Source: Dehalococcoidia bacterium
Lineage (GTDB): Bacteria > Chloroflexota > Dehalococcoidia > Dehalococcoidales > UBA1222
NCBI GenBank assembly: GCA_009784845.1
Contig: WQXK01000005.1
Span: 1 to 31,940, forward strand
Length of the DNA stretch: 31,940 nt
Direction: 5' to 3'
Each line of letters starts with the position of its first letter. Position 1 is the first letter of the stretch. The notes below the pieces were generated by a model. It was not told where the DNA came from. It worked only from the letters and a program-made list of their open reading frames with translations, and ran no database searches. The translations under genes and the position numbers were made by a program. Below are positions 1 through 7,447 of the stretch, piece by piece.

Positions 1-1
1 A

Positions 2-80
2 TGGTCGGGGCGAGTGGATTTGAACCACCGGCCTCAGCGTCCCGAACGCTGCGCGCTAAACCAAACTGCGCTACGCCCCG
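2..80 (-). tRNA. tRNA-Pro (anticodon CGG)
   Basis: Read on the minus strand this folds as a full cloverleaf. The acceptor stem CGGGGCG/CGCCCCG closes it. The anticodon stem CAGCG/CGCTG encloses loop TTCGGGA with anticodon CGG, which reads proline codon CCG. The T arm contains GGTTCAAATCC. Discriminator A is followed by an encoded CCA (positions 4-2), unlike the tRNA-Glu in this window. A consensus-like promoter lies just upstream. Confidence 0.95.
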
Positions 81-89
81 CAGAGTGAT

Positions 90-118
90 ATTATAAGGGG
101 TTTCAACCTGCTGGGCAA
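90..118 (-). promoter_or_regulatory. Promoter of tRNA-Pro
   Basis: On the minus strand, -35 TTGCCC (118-113), a 17-nt spacer and a perfect -10 TATAAT (95-90). The predicted start is about 3 nt before the tRNA 5' end, as expected for a stable RNA gene. This is a visual match only. Confidence 0.75.
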
Positions 119-135
119 ATAGAGAGGGAGGCCTT

Positions 136-1323
136 GTGAAATATTGTGTTCTAATTATGGATGGCGCGGCTGGGTGGCCGCTTAAAGACCGTGGAGATAA
201 AACTTCACTTGAGTTGGCGCGTACGCCTAATTTGGATGCACTTACTCGCGAGGGTATACTTGGTATGACCAACAACGTGCCAAAGGGAATGGAGCCCTCA
301 AGTGCTGTGGCGGGAATGTCCCTGCTGGGATACGATCCTGAAAAGTATTACAAAGGCCGGGCTGCAATTGAAGCCGTTAGCATGGGTGTTCCTATTGGGC
401 GTGGAGAAGCAGTGTTTCGCTGCAACTTGGTATCTCTCAAGAATGGCCGCATGTGGAGTTATTCCGCTGGAAATATTGAAAGAGAAGAGTCGCATCAATT
501 GATAGCTGCCCTTAATGAGCATTTGGGTAGCCGTGACGTGCAATTCTATCCTGGTGTGAACTATCGCCATTTACTTAAGATAAAAAGGCATACTGACACT
601 GCTCATGCTGTTTGTACTCCCCCCCATGACATCTCCGGGAAAGCTGTGGCACAGTACATGCCAGAAGGGCGCGGAAGTAGGTTGCTATGTCAGCTTATGC
701 AGGATTCACAGGCGGTGCTTAAGCAGCAGACAGTGAATTATCAGCGTGTGGCACGTGGGCAGATGCCGGCGACTTCCATATGGCTGTTCTGGGGTAGCGG
801 TCCAATACCAAAGACGCCAAGCTTTAAAGAAACGTATAAACAGAATGCGGCGTTGACCTCAGGCGTGGATTTGTTGCGGGGTTTGGGGATGATGATGGGT
901 ATGGATATACTGGATATTGCCGGCGTGACGGATAATATGACCAACAACTTTACAGGACAGGCTGAAGGAGCATTAGCGGCATTGGATAGTCATGACCTCG
1001 TGGTTATACATGTTGAAGCACCCGATGAAGCAGGCCATGCCGGCAATGCCGCTGAGAAAATTGCAGCCATTGAAAAGATTGATTCTGAAATACTTTCACG
1101 TCTGCGCCATTATCAAGGTGAATTGCGTTTGCTGGTAATGCCGGATCATCCCACTCCGGTGGAAATAGCGACTCATGTGGCTGAGCCTGTACCTTTCCTT
1201 ATGTGGGGGTATGGTTTTGAATCAGGTCAAGCGCAGTGCTTTACTGAGAGTGAAGCTATGAAGACGGGGGTGTTAGTCCACAAGGGATGTGAGGTTATGA
1301 GCCGTTTTATTGGAGGTTCTTGA
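136..1323 (+). CDS. ApgM-family phosphoglycerate mutase / proposed homoserine kinase
   Basis: A 395-aa protein of the alkaline-phosphatase-fold family that holds archaeal-type 2,3-bisphosphoglycerate-independent phosphoglycerate mutase and a bacterial subgroup proposed to be homoserine kinase. Visible motifs are the N-terminal metal site (MDG, Asp9), the GYDP segment after the nucleophile loop, a PDEAGH metal motif and a C-terminal PDHPTPV motif followed by THV. The next full-size gene is lysC, the first step towards homoserine and threonine. That context favours the homoserine-kinase reading over glycolysis. The start is GTG at 136, preceded by a GAGGGAGG ribosome site. Odd point: the nucleophile loop reads EPSSAVAGMS where family members usually have a GSD-type sequence. 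The putative nucleophile Ser56 is kept but the following Asp is Ala57. The family call is sure; the substrate is not. Confidence 0.85.
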   Translation: MKYCVLIMDGAAGWPLKDRGDKTSLELARTPNLDALTREGILGMTNNVPKGMEPSSAVAGMSLLGYDPEKYYKGRAAIEAVSMGVPIGRGEAVFRCNLVSLKNGRMWSYSAGNIEREESHQLIAALNEHLGSRDVQFYPGVNYRHLLKIKRHTDTAHAVCTPPHDISGKAVAQYMPEGRGSRLLCQLMQDSQAVLKQQTVNYQRVARGQMPATSIWLFWGSGPIPKTPSFKETYKQNAALTSGVDLLRGLGMMMGMDILDIAGVTDNMTNNFTGQAEGALAALDSHDLVVIHVEAPDEAGHAGNAAEKIAAIEKIDSEILSRLRHYQGELRLLVMPDHPTPVEIATHVAEPVPFLMWGYGFESGQAQCFTESEAMKTGVLVHKGCEVMSRFIGGS

Positions 1324-1324
1324 C

Positions 1325-1531
1325 ATGCCGCGTCGTGAAGATGAATACTATCGCGAAAACCGCGAGGCGCGTGGAGCGGCACTCTGCCCGCGCTGTGGCA
1401 GCCCGAATCTGTCGTACAATAAGATGTATAAGACTTGGCGTTGCAATCGTTGTGAACAGAGTTTCCCCACTCCGAGTTATGGGGCACATGGCAAGCCGTC
1501 ATGGTGGGATAGATTGCGAGGTCGCGGTTAG
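1325..1531 (+). CDS. Small zinc-ribbon protein
   Basis: A 68-aa protein with one treble-clef/zinc-ribbon module: Cys21-x2-Cys24 and Cys40-x2-Cys43, separated by a 15-residue loop containing aromatic and basic residues. The N-terminus is charged (RREDEYYRENRE) and the C-terminus is basic (WWDRLRGRG). The start chosen is the ATG one base after the stop of the upstream gene, so the two are very probably cotranscribed and translationally coupled. The fold predicts zinc binding and perhaps nucleic-acid or protein contacts. No specific function can be given. Confidence 0.75.
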   Translation: MPRREDEYYRENREARGAALCPRCGSPNLSYNKMYKTWRCNRCEQSFPTPSYGAHGKPSWWDRLRGRG

Positions 1532-1544
1532 CATACAGTTTGTG

Positions 1545-1576
1545 TTATGCAAAAAGTAATGTGATTTTTGTATAAT
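1545..1576 (+). promoter_or_regulatory. Possible lysC promoter
   Basis: A perfect -10 TATAAT at 1571-1576 lies 80 bases before the lysC start, in the 124-base gap after the zinc-ribbon gene. The -35 is poor: TGCAAA at 17-nt spacing or TTATGC at 20 nt. It may be weak or activator-dependent. No lysine riboswitch or T-box fits in the roughly 75-base leader. Confidence 0.35.
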
Positions 1577-1655
1577 ATACCGAGAAAAAATACGAAACAG
1601 CAATAGTTAGTTCCATAAATCAAATTTGGGAATAGTCTGTGAGAGTTTCAGAAAG

Positions 1656-2867
1656 ATGTCTATCGTAGTTCAAAAATATGGCGGCACATCTGTAGGTGAT
1701 GCTGACAGAATACGTAATGTGGCGCGTCGCGTAATTACAGCCAAACAGTCCGGAAGCGATGTGGTGGTGGTGGTTTCTGCCATGGGAGACACGACGGATG
1801 ACCTCATTAAATTAGCCCACCAGATATCTGATAAACCCAGTGCACGCGAGATGGATGTGCTGCTTTCTACAGGCGAGATGGTGTCCAGCACACTGCTAGC
1901 TATGGCGCTTGAAAATATGGGGCATAAAGCCATCAGTCTTTCCGGTGCACAAGCTGGTATCCGTACTGACGCTACCTACAGCCATGCGCTTATTCTCAGT
2001 ATTGACCCCGGCCGCGTTGTCCAGGAAATCAAAAATGGGAATATCGTCATAGTTGCGGGTTTTCAGGGCGTGACAGAGGATAATGACACCACTACGCTGG
2101 GACGGGGAGGTTCCGATACCACTGCTGTGGCATTGGCAGCGAGTTTGAATGCCAGTGTGTGTGAGCGTTATACGGACGTGGAGGGCATTTTTACAGCCGA
2201 TCCGCGTGTTGTTCCCGGGGCATCAAAACTGAAAGAAATCAGCTATGATGAAATGCTTGAATTGGCCACTTACGGCAGCAAGGTTATGCATCCTCGTGCT
2301 GTGGAGATGGGGCAGATATATAACGTTCCAATACTGGTGGCCTCCAGCTTTAATGATTATCCTGGGACACTTATTCACGGAGGGCTTATGGAAATACGAA
2401 ACAAGGTTACGGCTATTACTCAGGATATGGATGTGGCTAAAATTACCGTTGTTGGTGTGCCGGACACGCCTGGCATAGCCGCCTCGATTTTTGAGCCGCT
2501 GGCTAAGGCGGGGATTAGTGTGGATACCATCGTGCAGAATGCCAGTATCCAAAACATAACTGACCTTAGCTTTACTGTTACCAAGGGCGACGCCGATAAG
2601 GCGTTGCGCATTGTTGGTCCCATTGCTGAAAATGTTGGTGCCCGTGAATGTGTGGCGGATACTAAACTGGCCAAGGTAAGTATTATAGGGAGTGGGATGC
2701 AGAATACTCCGGGATATGCGTCTACTATGTTCAGTACACTGTTTGCCTCCGGCATCAACATCCAACTCATTACCACCTCAGAAATACGTATAACAGTTAT
2801 TATTGCCGACGATAAAGCAAATGAAGCGAGCGTGGCGCTACACAAAGCTTTCGAGCTGGAAAAATAG
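1656..2867 (+). CDS. lysC: Aspartate kinase
   Basis: A 403-aa aspartokinase that phosphorylates L-aspartate to 4-phospho-aspartate, the entry to lysine, threonine, methionine and diaminopimelate synthesis. The N-terminal kinase motif is VVQKYGGTSVGD (Lys7, usually KFGGTS), followed by LSTGEMVSS and the GRGGSDTTAVALA nucleotide/substrate loop. Two ACT regulatory domains fill about residues 265-403, suggesting feedback inhibition by lysine and/or threonine. The start chosen is ATG 1656, giving the usual N-terminus; an in-frame TTG at 1626 would add ten untypical residues. GTGAGAG at 1639-1645 is a weak ribosome site. The ApgM-like gene just upstream may act later in the same branch. Length matches the monofunctional class with C-terminal tandem ACT domains. 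Confidence 0.96.
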   Translation: MSIVVQKYGGTSVGDADRIRNVARRVITAKQSGSDVVVVVSAMGDTTDDLIKLAHQISDKPSAREMDVLLSTGEMVSSTLLAMALENMGHKAISLSGAQAGIRTDATYSHALILSIDPGRVVQEIKNGNIVIVAGFQGVTEDNDTTTLGRGGSDTTAVALAASLNASVCERYTDVEGIFTADPRVVPGASKLKEISYDEMLELATYGSKVMHPRAVEMGQIYNVPILVASSFNDYPGTLIHGGLMEIRNKVTAITQDMDVAKITVVGVPDTPGIAASIFEPLAKAGISVDTIVQNASIQNITDLSFTVTKGDADKALRIVGPIAENVGARECVADTKLAKVSIIGSGMQNTPGYASTMFSTLFASGINIQLITTSEIRITVIIADDKANEASVALHKAFELEK

Positions 2868-2970
2868 TCGCAGGTGTTTTTGTCGATTATTTCCTGTGGC
2901 GGAAACTCTGCTTTGATGTCGTTGGCACAATAAATTCGTTGTGAATTGCTTGGGTAAAAGCGACTTGGCA

Positions 2971-3000
2971 AATTAAAAGGCGGGAATATATGTCCCCGCC
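2971..3000 (-). terminator. Terminator of the nfu gene
   Basis: On the minus strand, GGCGGGG-type arms (3000-2979) form a GC-rich 6-bp hairpin with a 10-nt loop, followed by TTTTAATT (2978-2971). It lies 26 bases past the nfu stop codon. On the plus strand no T-run follows, so it is assigned to the minus-strand gene. Confidence 0.65.
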
Positions 3001-3026
3001 CATGTGCTTATAATGGATTAAATAAC

Positions 3027-3254
3027 CTAAGCCGAGATGACTTGCTTAACCTCCGGGATTTCCTGTTTTAGTATACGCTCGATGCCATTTTTCAGTGTCA
3101 TCATGGACATCGGACAGCCGACGCAGTGTCCGACTAGCTTAACCTTAACTATGCCATCTGTAACATCTACAAGCTCAACGTTTCCGCCATCGGCTACCAA
3201 CGCCGGGCGAACCTTGTCAAGTGAAGCCTCCACCTTTTCTTTTAAATCATCCAT
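3027..3254 (-). CDS. Nfu-type Fe-S cluster scaffold/carrier (NifU C-terminal domain)
   Basis: A 75-aa single-domain protein matching the C-terminal domain of NifU. It has ALVADGGNVELV near the N-terminus and the cluster-binding motif GHCVGCPMS with its CxxC pair. Such proteins bind a [4Fe-4S] cluster at a dimer interface and pass it to apo-proteins in the cytoplasm. The start at 3254 is fixed by an excellent AGAAGGAGA ribosome site and by the usual domain boundary. The frame stays open for 43 codons upstream, but that stretch has no family resemblance. The gene is monocistronic, with its own promoter about 155 bases upstream and a terminator just downstream. Likely clients in this window include the radical-SAM enzymes. 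Confidence 0.93.
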   Translation of the reverse strand: MDDLKEKVEASLDKVRPALVADGGNVELVDVTDGIVKVKLVGHCVGCPMSMMTLKNGIERILKQEIPEVKQVISA

Positions 3255-3407
3255 ATTATCTCCTTCTGAAATTTTACTTGTCTTTATGCCGTGGCACGTC
3301 TCCTGCTGCTCTGGGCTACAATAACCAGACGCATACTGCGCCCGTATTTCAGGATGTGTGCATTTGTGATTATCATTCAACATACTTATGAAAATCTCTA
3401 TCTCGCC

Positions 3408-3436
3408 AGATTATCACAGCCTCGCACTGCTGTCAA
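3408..3436 (-). promoter_or_regulatory. Promoter of nfu
   Basis: On the minus strand, a perfect -35 TTGACA (3436-3431), 17-nt spacer, and -10 TAATCT (3413-3408). The predicted leader before the start at 3254 is about 147 nt, long for this genome. No known riboswitch or Fe-S regulator site was recognised in it. It lies back-to-back with the plus-strand promoter at 3447-3476. Confidence 0.65.
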
Positions 3437-3446
3437 TTGCATTAGC

Positions 3447-3476
3447 TTGTCTTATTGGTCTTTTCTAGGGTAAAAT
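3447..3476 (+). promoter_or_regulatory. Promoter of the TPR gene-gyrA operon
   Basis: -35 TTGTCT (3447-3452), 18-nt spacer and -10 TAAAAT (3471-3476), giving a leader of about 21 nt before the TTG start at 3504. It is divergent from the nfu promoter, with only ten bases between the two -35 boxes. Confidence 0.6.
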
Positions 3477-3503
3477 ATGTGGCTGTAATACGGAGTTTCA
3501 AGT

Positions 3504-4319
3504 TTGGTACACGATAAAGAGGAACAGGCTCGGCTTATCCGCCAGACTTCCAAACAGGCCATAGCTTTGGCGCTTGAGGGTCGTTGGCGTGATGCTGCTG
3601 ATGCCAACAAAGGGATATTAGAAAGCTTTCCTGACGATATAGACACGCTCAATCGTCTAGGGAGGGCTTGTATAGAGTTGGGTGAGTATACCGAGGCTCG
3701 TAATGCGTATGCACGTGCTAGTGAGATTGATCCGTATAACACTATTGCCGAAAAAAATCTGCGGCGATTGGAACATCTTGATAGCAACAGAGAAGGCAAT
3801 AAATCTGATGGCGGTACAAAGCTGAATCCCAACACTTTCATTGAGGAAATGGGTAAAGCTGGCGTGTTGTGTCTGCAGCAGGTTGGCTCCAAGGAAGTAT
3901 TGGCGCGTTTGGTAGCCGGCGATAAGGTGGTATTGGTAGCAGCCGATGGAAAACTGCATGCCAACAGCGAAAAGGGCGAGTTTTTAGGTGTGGTGGAGGC
4001 TCGTCATGGCCAGCGCTTGGCACGGTTGATGGCCGGAGGTAACAAATACAGTGCCTCAATAACCAGTTTATCGGAGGAGTCCCTGTCGATAATCATCCGT
4101 GAAACATTTCAGCATCCTAATCAGGCAGGGATGATTTCCTTCCCATCCAAGGGCGTGGGTAACACGCAGCAATTTGATGGTGACAGATTCCTGCGTCGTT
4201 TTGTGGAAAATGATGAAAACCTGGCTGAAGAGCCAGGCGACAGTGCCATTTCTGAAGACGAAGAAGTGGACCCTGAAAGTCTGGACGAAAGTGGCGCAGA
4301 AGAAGAGATACAACAGTAG
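3504..4319 (+). CDS. TPR protein with acidic tail, upstream of gyrA
   Basis: A 271-aa protein of unknown role. The N-terminal third (about residues 12-90) forms two TPR-like helical repeats with the pattern A..LEGRWRDA and LGRACIELGEYTEARNAYARA...DP. The middle (about 105-215) is a mixed alpha/beta region without a family I recognise, containing VLARLVAGDKVVLVAADGK. The last 45 residues are strongly acidic (EEPGD, EDEEVDPES, GAEEEIQQ) and probably disordered. The start is TTG 3504, eight bases after CGGAG. It ends 15 bases before gyrA, so the two genes should share a transcript. A link with DNA topology or nucleoprotein handling is only a guess from that position. No signal peptide or membrane segment is seen, so it is probably cytoplasmic. 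Confidence 0.7.
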   Translation: MVHDKEEQARLIRQTSKQAIALALEGRWRDAADANKGILESFPDDIDTLNRLGRACIELGEYTEARNAYARASEIDPYNTIAEKNLRRLEHLDSNREGNKSDGGTKLNPNTFIEEMGKAGVLCLQQVGSKEVLARLVAGDKVVLVAADGKLHANSEKGEFLGVVEARHGQRLARLMAGGNKYSASITSLSEESLSIIIRETFQHPNQAGMISFPSKGVGNTQQFDGDRFLRRFVENDENLAEEPGDSAISEDEEVDPESLDESGAEEEIQQ

Positions 4320-4334
4320 AGAGGATTATGAGAT

Positions 4335-6821
4335 ATGGTTGTTGGTAATATCAAACAGGTAAAAATTGAAGAACAGATGCGTGGGTCCTATTTGGACTAT
4401 GCTATGAGCGTTATTGTTTCACGCGCCCTACCAGATGTGCGCGATGGGCTCAAGCCGGTACATCGACGTATTTTGTTTGGCATGCGTGAACTGGGTTTGA
4501 CACACACCAGTTCATATAAAAAGAGCGCCCGTGTTGTAGGCGATGTTTTAGGTAAGTATCATCCGCACGGGGACTCCTCGGTTTATGATGCCATGGTGCG
4601 TATGGCGCAGCCTTTTTCCATGCGGCACACTTTAGTTGATGGGCAGGGAAACTTCGGCTCGGTTGACAATGATCCGCCGGCTGCCATGCGTTACACGGAG
4701 TGCCGTTTGGCTGAAATCGCTGAGCAAATGCTGCTTGACATTGACAAGGAAACGGTCGATTTTGTACCTAACTTTGATGACAGTCTTAAAGAACCGTCAG
4801 TATTGCCAACACGCTTCCCTAACCTATTGGTCAATGGCTCATCTGGCATTGCCGTCGGTATGGCCACCAATATTCCGCCACACAACTTGAATGAAGTGTG
4901 TGGTGCTATCAACTATCTAATTGACAATCCTGATGCCACAGTGGACGATTTGATGAAGTTTGTCAAAGGACCGGATTTCCCGACCGGCGGTACAGTGCTG
5001 GGTGTAGAGGGAATTCAATCGGCCTATGCCACAGGTCACGGGCGTGTTTTGGTTCAGGCTAAAGCCTTTGTTGAGGATACCCCAGGCACGCAGCATCAGC
5101 AGATTGTGGTAACGGAGTTGCCATACCAGGTAAACAAAGCAGCGCTGGTGGAGCGTATAGCCGAACTGATTAAAGCCAAAAAAATTACAGGCATAAGCGA
5201 CCTACGCGACGAAAGCGACCGCCAGGGCATGCGTATTGTTATGGAACTTAAGCGCGAAACACAGCCGCGCCAGGTGCTGAATAATCTCTATAAACAAACT
5301 CAAATGCAGGGTGCTTTCTTCGTAAACATGCTGGCGTTGGTTGAGGGTCAGCCGCGCGTCATTTCTCTTAAAGAGGCATTGCAGTTGTTTATTGACTTCC
5401 GCCGCGACGTTATAACACGTCGCTCGCAATATGAACTGCGTATCGCCAAAGATCGCGCCCACATTCTTGATGGGCTTAAAATAGCGCTGGACTTTTTGGA
5501 TGAGGTTATCAAGACCATTCGTCAGGCAGCTAATGCCGATGCTGCGCGTACGGCTCTCATGGAACGCTTTAACCTGTCAAAGCTTCAGTCGCAGGCTATC
5601 TTGGATATGCAGTTGCGCCGTTTAGCTAATCTTGAGCGCAATCAAATCTTGGAAGAACTTGCACAGGTTAAGAAAACCATTGCTGACCTGGAGGATTTAC
5701 TGGCTAATCCACAGCGAATCTACACAGCTGTTAAGGAAGAGACCAGGGCACTTGGTGCAAAATTTGGCAACCCGCGTGCTACAGATATCACACATGAAGA
5801 GTCGCAGGAATTCTCGGAAGAGGATCTCATAGCGCATCAGGACATGGTTGTTACACTTTCCGAGCGTGGTTTCGTCAAACGTGTGCCGGCTCATGCCTAT
5901 GTTCTGCAGCATCGCGGCGGACGCGGCATTATAGGAATGTCTACCCGTGAAGAGGATGCGGTACGCTTCCTGCTGGCGGCAGATACACATGATGCCATTC
6001 TCTTTTTCACCAACAAAGGGCGCGTGTTCAGTATCAAATGCCACGAGGTGCCACTGGATATATCGCGCATTTCCAAGGGCACTGCTGTTGTCAATCTCTT
6101 CCCCATTAATCCGCTTGAAAGGGTGACAGCCGTAGTTCCGGTGCGCAGTTTTGATAATGGTGTGTTCTTGGTGATGGCGACCACAATGGGCGAGGCCAAG
6201 AAAGTATCCATTGAGGCATTTAGTTCAGTGCGCTCGTCTGGGCTGCTGGCAATGGATTTGGATAAGAGCGACAGCTTGGTTGCGGCGGCGTTGGGAACTG
6301 ATGATAAAGAGGTAATTATGGTCTCGCGCAACGGGCAGTCCATACGTTTCCCGGTAAGTGAGTTGCGCGATAGTTTACGGGCATCAGGCGGCGTGGATGG
6401 ATTCAAGATGATAGGGGATGATCAGGTTGTAAGCCTGGACATTGTAAACCCTGATGGATATCTGCTAGTGGTTACCGCCGGAGGATTTGGTAAAATCACA
6501 TCTCTTTCCGAGTATCCGATTCAGCACCGCGCCGGAAGCGGTGTCATCACGTTTAACACCACTGATAAAACGGGTAAGGTGGTGGCGGCAACTTCAGTGG
6601 ATGAGTATAGCGAGGTTATGCTGGTGTCTGCTAATGGCATTATTACTAGGACGCCTGTGAAAGAGGATGATCCACGCAAGGGTATTACCACTCAGGGGCG
6701 TGCTACACAGGGCGTTAAATTGATGAGATTGGACGATGGTGACGCGCTGGTAGGACTAACTTGTATTGAAACAAAAGAGGAAGAACCTGTTTCCGGTGGC
6801 GAAACAACAGCGGCAGGATAG
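4335..6821 (+). CDS. gyrA: DNA gyrase subunit A
   Basis: An 828-aa type IIA topoisomerase A subunit that cleaves and rejoins DNA for ATP-driven negative supercoiling with GyrB. The winged-helix/tower domains begin at about residue 15 ([20 protein letters not shown]). The catalytic tyrosine is Tyr120 in [10 protein letters not shown]. The quinolone-resistance region reads [11 protein letters not shown] with Ser81 and Asp85 at the positions of E. coli Ser83 and Asp87, the usual drug-susceptible residues. The C-terminal beta-pinwheel carries a GyrA box as QHRGGRGI, close to the consensus, supporting gyrase rather than topoisomerase IV. The start ATG 4335 follows GAGAGG. It is downstream of the TPR gene, and gyrB is not nearby. 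A strong palindrome follows the stop. Confidence 0.98.
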   Translation: MVVGNIKQVKIEEQMRGSYLDYAMSVIVSRALPDVRDGLKPVHRRILFGMRELGLTHTSSYKKSARVVGDVLGKYHPHGDSSVYDAMVRMAQPFSMRHTLVDGQGNFGSVDNDPPAAMRYTECRLAEIAEQMLLDIDKETVDFVPNFDDSLKEPSVLPTRFPNLLVNGSSGIAVGMATNIPPHNLNEVCGAINYLIDNPDATVDDLMKFVKGPDFPTGGTVLGVEGIQSAYATGHGRVLVQAKAFVEDTPGTQHQQIVVTELPYQVNKAALVERIAELIKAKKITGISDLRDESDRQGMRIVMELKRETQPRQVLNNLYKQTQMQGAFFVNMLALVEGQPRVISLKEALQLFIDFRRDVITRRSQYELRIAKDRAHILDGLKIALDFLDEVIKTIRQAANADAARTALMERFNLSKLQSQAILDMQLRRLANLERNQILEELAQVKKTIADLEDLLANPQRIYTAVKEETRALGAKFGNPRATDITHEESQEFSEEDLIAHQDMVVTLSERGFVKRVPAHAYVLQHRGGRGIIGMSTREEDAVRFLLAADTHDAILFFTNKGRVFSIKCHEVPLDISRISKGTAVVNLFPINPLERVTAVVPVRSFDNGVFLVMATTMGEAKKVSIEAFSSVRSSGLLAMDLDKSDSLVAAALGTDDKEVIMVSRNGQSIRFPVSELRDSLRASGGVDGFKMIGDDQVVSLDIVNPDGYLLVVTAGGFGKITSLSEYPIQHRAGSGVITFNTTDKTGKVVAATSVDEYSEVMLVSANGIITRTPVKEDDPRKGITTQGRATQGVKLMRLDDGDALVGLTCIETKEEEPVSGGETTAAG

Positions 6822-6840
6822 CCGTTTAGGATTGGTCCGA

Positions 6841-6876
6841 ACGCATAGAGGGCAACATGTGTTGCCCTCTATGCGT
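6841..6876. terminator. Palindromic hairpin between convergent genes
   Basis: A perfect 17-bp inverted repeat, ACGCATAGAGGGCAACA and its complement, with a 2-nt spacer. It starts 20 bases after the gyrA stop and ends 12 bases before the stop of the convergent minus-strand gene. A bidirectional terminator is the simplest reading, but neither side has a proper T-run. Confidence 0.6.
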
Positions 6877-6888
6877 ATGCATCTGCAG

Positions 6889-7422
6889 TTACTGATTGGC
6901 GTTTTTAATCTCTTTTGACGAAACGGGTTCTCCTCTTGTCAGCCGTATTGAAAGTTCCATGAAGTCGGCTGATAGCATGGAGAAACGAAACTTTATTAGG
7001 CTTTTCAGCATGGGAATGCCATCCAGAAAGACGTGTGTTTGCTCAAAGTTTTTATGCAAGGCGGCACTGTCGCGACAATTTTCATTATTGATATCGGTAG
7101 GTGCTGTTATCTGAAGCATTGTGCGCTCAAACCCGCCGCATTTTTCAATTTCGTCCTGTAAAGCTTTAATCTTGTCATGCTGGCGGGCTGAAAGGGTGAA
7201 AGTAGTGCCATGAGGGAAGTGTGCTGTGCCAAGCCCCAGCCACAGTGCGCAACTGCTACACAAAACGTAAACTTTATGAGGGGTTTCTTGCGTATCTGCC
7301 GCGGTACCGCAGAGGGAAACATTCGGTTGCACAAAGCCGCAGTTATCACAACGGAAAGTGCCTTCAGGCACGCCGTGTGCTTCACACGATGAGGCTTTGT
7401 TTTTTTGCCAGAAAAATTTCAA
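6889..7422 (-). CDS. Cys-rich zinc-finger-like protein of unknown function
   Basis: A 177-aa protein not recognised as a named family. Near the N-terminus are two CxxC pairs, Cys25/Cys28 (CDNCGF) and Cys55/Cys58 (CSSCALWLG), an arrangement suited to one structural zinc. The rest is soluble and mixed-charge, with ARQHDKIKALQDEIEKCGG resembling a helix. The start chosen is TTG 7422, eight bases after AAGGG and 25 bases past the stop of the upstream radical-SAM gene. The frame remains open to 7527, but that part overlaps the radical-SAM coding end and lacks a clear ribosome site. It is probably cotranscribed with the radical-SAM gene. It does not look like the DUF2344 radical-SAM-linked protein that often follows this enzyme type. 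Confidence 0.65.
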   Translation of the reverse strand: MKFFWQKNKASSCEAHGVPEGTFRCDNCGFVQPNVSLCGTAADTQETPHKVYVLCSSCALWLGLGTAHFPHGTTFTLSARQHDKIKALQDEIEKCGGFERTMLQITAPTDINNENCRDSAALHKNFEQTHVFLDGIPMLKSLIKFRFSMLSADFMELSIRLTRGEPVSSKEIKNANQ

Positions 7423-7447
7423 GACTGTTGCCCTTATTCCCTCTATT

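Noticed and set aside
2223..2765. A 180-codon minus-strand frame inside lysC
   Set aside because: Shadow of the aspartokinase reading frame; no start signals and no recognisable family.
3255..3383. N-terminal extension of the Nfu protein by 43 residues
   Set aside because: The frame is open, but the ribosome site and the family boundary both point to the start at 3254.
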